Assembly (NCBI GenBank): GCA_007133875.1
Contig: SLLW01000210.1
Span: forward strand, 1 to 5,065
Source: Balneolales bacterium
GTDB taxonomy: Bacteria; Bacteroidota; Rhodothermia; Balneolales; Natronogracilivirgulaceae
Length of the DNA stretch: 5,065 bases
Reading direction: 5' to 3'
This document shows positions 1-5,065 of the stretch, in pieces. The position numbers were made by a program, and so were the translations under genes. Numbering within the stretch: the first letter of the stretch is position 1; each line of letters opens with the position of its first letter. The notes under the pieces were generated by a model. It was given only the letters and a program-made list of their open reading frames with translations. It did not search any database and was not told where the DNA came from.

Positions 1-768
1 GATCAGCCCAACAATGCGTTCTCACTGAATGTACTGCACCCGGGCGAAATCGCTGCTACCGCCGGGACCAGCGGGGTGGTGTATGGTGTGCTGGATAAAC
101 CGTCCTATGATCCGGCCTCCCGTGTAAACACCTTCGTTCACGTCAATCATCAACCCGATGCACCCAGATACGGGGTATTGCTTTGTATCAACGGTACGGG
201 CATTCTGAACAGCTGGATGCGCAATTCCATGCTCGCCGGAACAAACCTCTCTTATAAAGAGATGGATGAGCGGGCCGGTGAAATTGCACCGGGTGCCGAC
301 GGTGTGATGGTCTTTCCATTCGGCAACGGAGCTGAACGCGTTCTGGAGAACCGCGAACCCGGTGGTTCTATCCACGGACTCTCATTCAACACCCACGACC
401 AGCGCCACCTGTTCCGTGCCGGTCAGGAGGGAATCGTTTACGCGCTGGCATACGGTATGGAAGTAATGAAAGAGATGGGCATACAAATGAACACCATCAA
501 AGCGGGGAGGGCCAATATGTTTCTGAGTCCGGTCTTCCGCGAAGTATTTGTTAACACAACCGGTGCCGAGCTGGAATTGTATGATACCGATGGCGCTCAG
601 GGAGCTGCCCGGGGAGCCGCCGCAGGTGCCGGACTCTATCCATCGGTCGACGAAGCCTTCTCCAACCTCGAGATGTTGCAGCATCAGGCACCCGACACGA
701 AATTGACCTCGGCCTATGCCGAAAGTTATGGCCGCTGGAAAACCTGTTTAAATAAACTGATCAACTAA
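1..768 (+). CDS. xylB: Xylulokinase, C-terminal half (5' truncated)
   Basis: The product is a cytoplasmic FGGY-family kinase that uses ATP to phosphorylate D-xylulose to D-xylulose 5-phosphate, the second step of the isomerase route of xylose use. The frame is open from base 1, so the gene starts upstream; the GTG at 76 lies in the middle of the conserved GTSGVVYG stretch (visible residues 22-29) and is not the start. 255 codons are visible, about half of the usual length near 500. Aligned from memory with E. coli XylB, the spacing from the GDNA catalytic aspartate to GTSG (20 residues between) is matched exactly by visible residue 1, so the first codon, GAT, is probably the catalytic Asp. 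The FGGY C-terminal domain follows, with NGTGILNSW at residues 64-72 and FPFGNGAER further on. The TAA stop is 13 bp before xylA, so the two are almost certainly co-transcribed. The closest alternative would be another FGGY sugar kinase, which the xylA neighbour makes unlikely. Confidence 0.95.
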   Translation, partial: DQPNNAFSLNVLHPGEIAATAGTSGVVYGVLDKPSYDPASRVNTFVHVNHQPDAPRYGVLLCINGTGILNSWMRNSMLAGTNLSYKEMDERAGEIAPGADGVMVFPFGNGAERVLENREPGGSIHGLSFNTHDQRHLFRAGQEGIVYALAYGMEVMKEMGIQMNTIKAGRANMFLSPVFREVFVNTTGAELELYDTDGAQGAARGAAAGAGLYPSVDEAFSNLEMLQHQAPDTKLTSAYAESYGRWKTCLNKLIN

Positions 769-781
769 ATTATCGACAGCT

Positions 782-2134
782 ATGAGTAACCATACAAACG
801 GGTCTGTAAAATTGACCCTCGGTGACAAAGAATATTTCAAGGGAATTGGCAAAATACCTTTTGAAGGACCGGAATCGGACAACCCGCTCGCTTTTCGTTT
901 TTATGATGAAAACCGTGTCGTAGGCGGCAAAACCATGAAAGAGCACTTCAAGTTTGCTGTTGCCTACTGGCATTCGTTCTGTGATACCGGAAATGATCCG
1001 TTCGGATGGGGCCCGCGTGTATTCCCGTGGGTCGGCAACCCCGATCCGGTTGGTGCTGCGAAAGACAAAATGGATGCGGCTTTTGAATTCATGACCAAGC
1101 TTGGTGTACCGTACTATTGCTTCCACGATGTGGATCTGGTTGCCGAGGGCGACTCGGTGGCCGAAACCGAGAAGCGGATGCAGGCTATCGTGGATTACGC
1201 CAAAGAGAAGCAGAAAGAATCGGGCATGAAGCTGCTTTGGGGAACCGCCAACGTATTCTCCAATCCGCGCTACATGAACGGTGCCTCTACCAACCCCGAT
1301 TTCAACGTGTTGACCTATGCAGCCAGCCAGATCAAAGCCGCAATTGACGCCACCATTGAGTTGGGTGGTGAGAACTACACCTTCTGGGGTGGCAGGGAAG
1401 GCTACATGTCACTGCTCAACACCGATATGAAACGCGAAACCGAACACCTGGCGCGCTTCCTTCAGACTGCCAGGGACTACGGCCGTAAAAACGGTTTCAA
1501 AGGCAACTTCTTCGTTGAGCCTAAGCCTGCAGAGCCGACCAAACATCAATATGACTATGATGCCGCAACTGTTGTTGGCTTCCTTGAAAAACACGGACTT
1601 GACAATGATTTCAAGATTAATGTTGAAGTCAACCATGCCACACTTGCACAGCATACGTTCCAGCACGAACTTCAGATAGCTGCCGATGCCGGATTGCTCG
1701 GCAGTATCGATGCCAATCGCGGTGATTATCAGAATGGATGGGATACCGACCAGTTCCCGGTCAATCTCTATGAAGTCGTAGAGGCAATGCTGGTGATTCT
1801 CGAATCCGGCGGACTCCAGGGCGGTGGTGTCAACTTCGACGCCAAACTGCGACGCAACTCCACCGATCTGGACGATCTGTTCCACGCCCATGTCGGCGGT
1901 ATGGATACCTTCGCCCGCGCACTGCTGGTGACCGATGAAATCCTTACCAAATCAGATTATCGCAAGCTTCGCAAGGAGCGGTACGCATCGTTTGATTCCG
2001 GCAAAGGAAAAGAGTTCGAAGACGGCAAGCTGACGCTTGAAGACCTTCGCGACCTCGCTGCCGCAAACGGTGAGCCGAAACGCATCAGCGGCAAGCAGGA
2101 AATGTACGAGAATATCATCAACCGGTACATCTGA
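782..2134 (+). CDS. xylA: Xylose isomerase (class II)
   Basis: The enzyme interconverts D-xylose and D-xylulose in the cytoplasm, using two divalent metal ions (Mg, Mn or Co) in a TIM barrel that forms tetramers. The 450-residue protein has the extended N-terminus of class II enzymes and resembles Bacteroides and Piromyces XylA. Compared from memory with E. coli XylA, every key residue is present at a constant offset of 14: His115 and Asp118 in HDVD, Glu246 in VEPKP, Glu282 and His285 in EVNHATL, Asp310 in DANRGD, Asp321 and Asp323 in WDTDQF, and Asp353 in NFDAK. The WGGREGY signature is at 202-208. One odd residue is Gln290, where the family normally has Gly in HATLAGHTF. The ATG at 782 gives the expected N-terminus; no purine-rich Shine-Dalgarno sequence precedes it. 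The gene lies 13 bp after xylB and 72 bp before the dehydrogenase, in the usual FCB-group kinase-then-isomerase order. Confidence 0.98.
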   Translation: MSNHTNGSVKLTLGDKEYFKGIGKIPFEGPESDNPLAFRFYDENRVVGGKTMKEHFKFAVAYWHSFCDTGNDPFGWGPRVFPWVGNPDPVGAAKDKMDAAFEFMTKLGVPYYCFHDVDLVAEGDSVAETEKRMQAIVDYAKEKQKESGMKLLWGTANVFSNPRYMNGASTNPDFNVLTYAASQIKAAIDATIELGGENYTFWGGREGYMSLLNTDMKRETEHLARFLQTARDYGRKNGFKGNFFVEPKPAEPTKHQYDYDAATVVGFLEKHGLDNDFKINVEVNHATLAQHTFQHELQIAADAGLLGSIDANRGDYQNGWDTDQFPVNLYEVVEAMLVILESGGLQGGGVNFDAKLRRNSTDLDDLFHAHVGGMDTFARALLVTDEILTKSDYRKLRKERYASFDSGKGKEFEDGKLTLEDLRDLAAANGEPKRISGKQEMYENIINRYI

Positions 2135-2145
2135 TCATCCGGTTG
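2119..2145 (+). repeat. Inverted repeat spanning the xylA stop codon
   Basis: CAACCGG (2119-2125) and CCGGTTG (2139-2145) are perfect 7-bp inverted copies separated by 13 bases that contain the xylA stop and the palindrome TGATCA. In RNA this would be a modest GC-rich stem. No run of T follows directly (the nearest, 7 T, is at 2184-2190), so it is not a classical terminator. It might protect an mRNA end or weaken expression of the next gene, but this is inference and the arms could be chance. Confidence 0.3.
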
Positions 2146-2206
2146 CCGGTTTCATGATCACAGATATTCAAGCATTCAAACTGATTTTTTTACATCTGAC
2201 GAAATT

Positions 2207-2974
2207 GTGATTGTGGCTGATCTTCTGTCTGATATAAAAGAAAAACGCGTATTGATTACCGGTGGTGGCAGTGGTTTGGGCCTGTGTATGGCCCAAACGT
2301 TTGCTCATCATGGTGCCAGCGTGATCATTACCGGTTTGACCGAGGAGAAGCTGAAAGAGACCGTAACCAAGACCGATGGTGATATCTCCTACTACGTCAA
2401 TGATATCACGGAACTGGATTTACTTCCCGGTTTTGTGGATCAGGTCATATCCGAAAAAGGCCCGATTGATGTTCTTGTGAACAACTGCGGCATCAATATG
2501 AAAAAACCGATGCTTGAGGTCACGGACGAGGAGTTCCAGAATATCATGAAAACCAATCTCAATGGCGCGTTCGCGCTTACCAGAGAGGTAGCCAGGTATA
2601 TGATGAAACGGGAAAAAGGTTCCGTCATCAATATCACTTCCATGGCGGCTATTTATGGTATTCCCGGAGTGGCTGCATACACCTCTTCAAAATCGGCGAT
2701 GCTCGGACTTACCCGCTCGATGGCTGTGGATCTTTCTCCGAGCGGGATTCGGGTCAATGCCATCGCACCCGGATTTATCGATACCCTCATGTCGCGGCGT
2801 GCTTTCGAGTCAGATCCGGAGCGCCGGAACAAAGTGATTGACCGCACTCCCATGCGAAAACTGGGCGTACCACAAGATATTGCAAATGCGGCGATGTTTC
2901 TGGCTTCCGATGCTTCGGGTTTTATCTCCGGTATTAACTTGCCAGTTGATGGCGGGAATTCCATCGGTTTTTAA
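2207..2974 (+). CDS. SDR-family NAD(P)-dependent oxidoreductase, gluconate 5-dehydrogenase-like
   Basis: This is a classical short-chain dehydrogenase/reductase of 255 residues, the normal size. Visible motifs in order: the cofactor loop TGGGSGLG at 18-25, NNCG at 92-95 (usually NNAG), structural Asn117, and the catalytic Ser145, Tyr158 and Lys162 with the standard 12- and 3-residue spacings. It continues through RVNAIAPGF to the C-terminal LPVDGGNSIGF. The overall wording (INMKKPMLEVTDEEF, DRTPMRKLG) is like enzymes annotated gluconate 5-dehydrogenase or 2-deoxy-D-gluconate 3-dehydrogenase. The residues after beta-strand 2 (ITGLTEE) show neither the Asp typical of NAD nor the Arg typical of NADP preference. 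There is no ATG start: GTG at 2207 or GTG at 2213 are the candidates, and neither has a good ribosome site. The position behind xylB-xylA suggests a role with pentoses, sugar acids or polyols from the same plant material; the substrate cannot be told from sequence. A FabG-type ketoacyl reductase is less likely. Confidence 0.9.
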   Translation: MIVADLLSDIKEKRVLITGGGSGLGLCMAQTFAHHGASVIITGLTEEKLKETVTKTDGDISYYVNDITELDLLPGFVDQVISEKGPIDVLVNNCGINMKKPMLEVTDEEFQNIMKTNLNGAFALTREVARYMMKREKGSVINITSMAAIYGIPGVAAYTSSKSAMLGLTRSMAVDLSPSGIRVNAIAPGFIDTLMSRRAFESDPERRNKVIDRTPMRKLGVPQDIANAAMFLASDASGFISGINLPVDGGNSIGF

Positions 2975-2986
2975 ATACTACGAACA

Positions 2987-3004
2987 CTCCGGAGGAGGAT
3001 CCTC
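2987..3004. repeat. Two abutting short palindromes after the operon stop
   Basis: CTCCGGAG (2987-2994) is directly followed by GAGGATCCTC (2995-3004), both perfect palindromes, 13 bp after the stop of the dehydrogenase gene. The location would suit a transcript end, but each palindrome leaves only a 2-3 bp stem once a loop is allowed, and no T-run follows, so it cannot be called a terminator. Confidence 0.25.
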
Positions 3005-3089
3005 ATCTACCCGCTCTTGCTCGTACGCACCGCTAAGCGATGACCTGTCGCGGATGCGAGCGGATGTTTTGACCAACCCAGAACTCTTA

Positions 3090-3254
3090 ATGCCAGCTTT
3101 AAAAAGGGTTTTGTCCAGTAAAAACGTACTCCTGCTATTCGCATTCATTGCGTTGGTGTTTATTTTTTTCGAGTTTCTTTTTCCAAATGCAAACAGAATC
3201 AAAACTGACCAGGCCGTGAGATCGATTTTACCGCTTCCAGTGGTGGCCAGATAG
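3090..3254 (+). CDS. Possible small membrane protein or N-terminal remnant, 54 aa
   Basis: The frame codes for a basic N-terminus (residues 1-11, with two Lys and one Arg), then a strongly hydrophobic segment at about 12-32 rich in Leu, Phe, Ile and Val, then a polar tail (NRIKTDQAVR) ending at a TAG. That is the layout of a signal anchor or single membrane helix with the N-terminus inside. An in-frame ATG at 3054 would add 12 residues. No ribosome site is evident and I recognise no family. The hydrophobic stretch may simply be the product of T-rich DNA (a run of 7 T lies within it), so it may be noise. It could also be the surviving start of a longer gene lost by frameshift, because an open phase continues from 3220 in another frame. 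Confidence 0.22.
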   Translation: MPALKRVLSSKNVLLLFAFIALVFIFFEFLFPNANRIKTDQAVRSILPLPVVAR

Positions 3255-3268
3255 CTTTTCGGGTTTGT

Positions 3269-3291
3269 CTGCAATATTATTTGGGTTGCAG
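3269..3291. repeat. Short inverted repeat in the gap
   Basis: CTGCAA (3269-3274) and TTGCAG (3286-3291) are perfect inverted copies around 11 AT-rich bases. The stem is short and no T-run follows, so it is reported only as a structure. No function is claimed. Confidence 0.2.
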
Positions 3292-3371
3292 CTGCTTAGG
3301 ATCGTTACCGAAACCACCCCAGATCAAGTAACTGACGACCGACGTGTTCCCCAATCACTACTACGGAATCT

Positions 3372-3521
3372 ATGTCCAATTCATATTACGAGGGTCGGAG
3401 CCAGTTGGATTTGATTAAGATTTACTTTAACCTACAATATGATCTCTTCGGGCAGTTGATTCACCCAAAGTCGATGAATACGTTCCAGACCATATCAGCT
3501 CAGCTCTCTGCATTTATATGA
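3372..3521 (+). other. Short open frame of 49 codons, coding status doubtful
   Basis: From an ATG at 3372 the frame reads 49 codons to a TGA, starting MSNSYYEGRS. The translation has a protein-like mix of residues, but I recognise no family and see no ribosome site. It overlaps the end (3414) of another open stretch in a different phase that runs from 3220. Together with 3090-3254 these could be fragments of one frameshifted gene; equally, all three may be chance open frames. Confidence 0.12.
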
Positions 3522-3628
3522 GTAACTATTGTGAATTCTTTCGTATCAATTCATTGTGATGAAGGCAGTATCTCCAATGAAACCCTTTCGTAATTTGTAG
3601 GTGATTCGCAATCAGTAAATAAATTGCG

Positions 3629-3654
3629 TTATGCATAAGATCTAAGTTATGTAT
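3629..3654. promoter_or_regulatory. Palindrome TTATGCATAA with a second TTATGTAT half
   Basis: TTATGCATAA (3629-3638) is a perfect 10-bp palindrome. TTATGTAT recurs at 3647-3654, exactly 18 bp after the first TTATGCAT, and CATAA (3634-3638) could pair with either TTATG copy. The arrangement, about 150 bp upstream of the protease start, resembles an operator with a repeated half-site. No regulator is identified, and AT-rich DNA gives such palindromes by chance fairly often. Confidence 0.25.
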
Positions 3655-3695
3655 GTGTTTAAGTTAAATGGCATGAAATTTAATATCAAATGGCC

Positions 3696-3774
3696 ATACC
3701 TGGTTGAAAATTCCCTCAATATTCAAAAGCACAGGTATCGGGTAATACCTCTTTTCTTTATTTTAAATACCTGT
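3696..3774 (+). promoter_or_regulatory. Cluster of ATACCTG motifs upstream of the protease gene
   Basis: Within 79 bp there are ATACCTG at 3696-3702, its inverse CAGGTAT at 3732-3738, ATACCT at 3745-3750 and ATACCTG at 3767-3773. The inverse copy can pair with any of the three. With 3745-3750 it forms a 6-bp stem and 6-base loop followed by a T-rich tract (3751-3764). With 3767-3774 it forms a perfect 8-bp stem (ACAGGTAT with ATACCTGT). The last two direct copies are 22 bp apart. The cluster ends 30 bp before the protease ATG. It may be a set of operator sites or alternative leader-RNA hairpins; either reading is inference. Confidence 0.35.
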
Positions 3775-3803
3775 TCAATATGTAAACCATTAACTTTTTT
3801 AGC

Positions 3804-5065
3804 ATGTCAAGGCTATTTAAATTATTTATAGTTGGAGTTTTATTATCAATCGCCTCGAATATCCCAGGTGCTTTTGCTCAATCATCGATGAAGCTTTTTG
3901 AGATCGAACATCTCACAAAAGTAAAAAAATCAATTAAATCTCACGAGCTGGACCGCACTTATGTGGTCGTCAATCAAGAGATAACTCAAAAAGGAATACT
4001 GAATACAGATGATATCCTGTTTTTTGAACTTGATAACGAGCAAGTTGAAATGAGGGTAAACCGAGCCCTGAGCTATCGTGACGGAACCTACTCAATATCA
4101 GCTTCAAATGAACAAACAGGTGACATTTTAATCATAACTTTTGAAAATCATGATATCGTTGGAAAACTGCACCTGTTCTCCCGGAACAGCTTGTATCATT
4201 TTAGTAGAGACACCGAACGGAATCAGACATACCTTGCCCGAATTGATCACACGCAGCTGGACGAAATCCACGACTGCCTGATTGAAGAACCGGAATCCTT
4301 TTATGGATCAGAAGAGTATGGCATATCGGGTAGTTTTCATTCGCCCAACATGGCTTCAATAATCGAAACCATTGATGATGAATTAACAATCGACTTGATG
4401 ATTCCCTACACAAAAAAAGCAAAGCAGTGGGCGGATAGTTCAGATTTTGGATCCATAAATACTGTCATTGCACAAGCAATGAATTTATCACAGGCAGCAT
4501 TGGACAATAGTGATGTAAATATCAATTTGCGTCTGGTCCATTCATTTTTAACAGATTATGAAGATGATGGAGGCGGAGATGTCAGTGGAGGTGAGCATTT
4601 GAGGAGGCTTACCGCTTCCCCGACATTTAATCCCTTCGGTGGAGAGTTTAATGGCTATATGGATGAAGTTCATACGTTGCGCGATGCATATGGTGCAGAT
4701 TTGGTCGCATTATTTGCCAGCGAGCCCAACACAAGTGGAATAGCATGGCGGTTAAATAATATCGAAGGCAGGCCCAATTATGGATTTACTGTGAATCGTG
4801 TCGAGCAGATAGCCAACGGATATACTCTCGTACATGAAATTGGACATAATATGGGGAATGTTCATGCCAGAGATCAAAACTCTGCCAGTGCCACTGCTCT
4901 GGGTGGTATCTTTCAGTACTCTGTCGGATACAGGTGGGAGTCAGATGAAGAAAGTTACACTACCGTCATGGGATATGAGGAGAATGTATATCTGCGCGTA
5001 CCATTGTTTTCCAGTCCGGATCTGACATGGGAGAATTCTGTTGCCGGATCCACAGATCCTGCCAA
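3804..5065 (+). CDS. Secreted metzincin zinc metalloprotease, reprolysin-like (3' truncated)
   Basis: The frame is open from ATG 3804 to the window end, 420 codons. Residues 1-25 are a typical signal peptide: SRLFK, a hydrophobic core, and AFA before Gln26 as the likely signal peptidase I site. Residues 26 to about 190 are a presumed propeptide. The catalytic domain starts near TIDLMIPYTKKA (195-206) and contains NINLRLVHSF, MDEVHTLRDAYGADL (286-300) and SGIAW. The zinc site is HEIGHNMGNVH (344-354), that is HExxHxxGxxH with His344, His348, His354 and general base Glu345. The Met-turn is TVMGY with Met389. This order matches bacterial M12B-like and peptidyl-Asp metalloendopeptidase-like enzymes as I recall them. 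The only cysteine is Cys158. No Shine-Dalgarno sequence precedes the ATG; the start is chosen because it gives the signal peptide. The gene is more AT-rich than the xylose genes. The missing 3' end might encode a sorting or adhesion domain. The cleavage substrate is unknown. Confidence 0.92.
   Translation, partial: MSRLFKLFIVGVLLSIASNIPGAFAQSSMKLFEIEHLTKVKKSIKSHELDRTYVVVNQEITQKGILNTDDILFFELDNEQVEMRVNRALSYRDGTYSISASNEQTGDILIITFENHDIVGKLHLFSRNSLYHFSRDTERNQTYLARIDHTQLDEIHDCLIEEPESFYGSEEYGISGSFHSPNMASIIETIDDELTIDLMIPYTKKAKQWADSSDFGSINTVIAQAMNLSQAALDNSDVNINLRLVHSFLTDYEDDGGGDVSGGEHLRRLTASPTFNPFGGEFNGYMDEVHTLRDAYGADLVALFASEPNTSGIAWRLNNIEGRPNYGFTVNRVEQIANGYTLVHEIGHNMGNVHARDQNSASATALGGIFQYSVGYRWESDEESYTTVMGYEENVYLRVPLFSSPDLTWENSVAGSTDPA

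Larger units (their letters stand above)
2975..3803. other. Gap without a recognised gene, between the xylose operon and the protease
   Basis: This 829-bp stretch contains no gene I can identify. The first 100 bases are GC-rich and include a Shine-Dalgarno-like GGAGGAGG (2991-2998) with no start codon at a useful distance. From 3090 to 3521 short open frames follow one another in different phases, the first with a membrane-anchor-like peptide. From about 3540 the DNA becomes AT-rich and holds a palindrome (3629-3638) and a motif cluster (3696-3774) that look regulatory. I found no tRNA, no CRISPR repeats, no insertion-sequence ends, no convincing rho-independent terminator for the operon, and no clear match to the Bacteroidota TTTG / TAnnTTTG promoter. 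Confidence 0.7.

Noticed and set aside
1..4. GATC at the first base, suggesting a Sau3AI clone end
   Set aside because: GATC is common throughout the window and one match at the edge is not evidence of a cloning junction.
76..78. GTG as the start of the xylulokinase gene
   Set aside because: The frame is open upstream to base 1 and already encodes conserved xylulokinase sequence, so the gene begins before the window.
22..375. Reverse-strand open frame of 117 codons inside xylB
   Set aside because: It is antisense to conserved xylulokinase motifs and shows no family features of its own.
1409..1891. Reverse-strand open frame of 160 codons inside xylA
   Set aside because: It lies wholly within a clearly conserved xylA reading frame, and its translation has no recognisable domain; it is a shadow of codon use on the other strand.
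2987..3004. Rho-independent terminator for the xylose operon
   Set aside because: The palindromes leave stems of only 2-3 bp once a loop is allowed and no T-run follows.
3050..3066. GCGGATG repeated with a 10-bp period
   Set aside because: Only two short copies are present and no third follows, so it is likely chance.
2978..3274. Reverse-strand open frame of 98 codons in the gap
   Set aside because: There is no signal peptide, membrane segment or motif, and no ribosome site; it is opposite the T-rich frame at 3090-3254 and is best explained as chance.
3649..3831. Plus-strand open frame of 60 codons before the protease
   Set aside because: It overlaps the start of the protease in another phase, lies in AT-rich DNA across the repeat cluster, and has no family features.
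4834..5025. Plus-strand open frame of 63 codons inside the protease
   Set aside because: It is out of phase with the HExxHxxGxxH and Met-turn region, which is plainly coding in the other frame.

Overview
The window looks like chromosomal DNA from a Bacteroidota-type bacterium or a close relative in the FCB group (Balneolota and Rhodothermota are also plausible). The evidence is the style of the two xylose proteins: the xylulokinase carries the GTSGVVYG and NGTGILNSW wording of Bacteroidota enzymes, and the xylose isomerase is a long class II enzyme of the Bacteroides/Piromyces type. No start codon shows a good Shine-Dalgarno sequence, which also fits that group. The assignment is by recall of family sequences, not by a search.

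Bases 1-2974 form a plus-strand sugar-catabolism operon. It begins inside xylB (xylulokinase, C-terminal half, opening on the codon that aligns with the catalytic aspartate). After 13 bp comes complete xylA (xylose isomerase, 450 aa, all metal and catalytic residues present). After a further 72 bp comes a short-chain dehydrogenase/reductase (255 aa, complete Ser-Tyr-Lys site) closest in style to gluconate 5-dehydrogenase/KduD-like enzymes. XylA turns D-xylose into D-xylulose and XylB phosphorylates it to D-xylulose 5-phosphate for the pentose phosphate pathway. The dehydrogenase probably oxidises or reduces a related sugar, sugar acid or polyol, but its substrate cannot be read from the sequence. 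No regulator or transporter of the operon is in the window.

Bases 2975-3803 are a gap of 829 bp without a recognisable gene. Its first part holds a short frame coding for a membrane-anchor-like peptide (3090-3254), followed by staggered open frames to 3521 that could be a decayed gene. Its last part, from about 3540, is AT-rich and carries a TTATGCATAA palindrome and a cluster of ATACCTG motifs just ahead of the next gene.

Bases 3804-5065 are the first 420 codons of a secreted zinc metalloprotease of the metzincin clan. It has a signal peptide, a presumed propeptide, a reprolysin-like catalytic domain with HExxHxxGxxH and a Met-turn, and is cut by the window end. It is visibly more AT-rich than the xylose operon and appears to be a separate transcription unit.

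No CRISPR array, tRNA, rRNA, insertion sequence or clear novel multi-gene system was seen. The points most worth checking are the repeat cluster upstream of the protease, the protease's cysteine pattern, and the possible broken gene in the gap.
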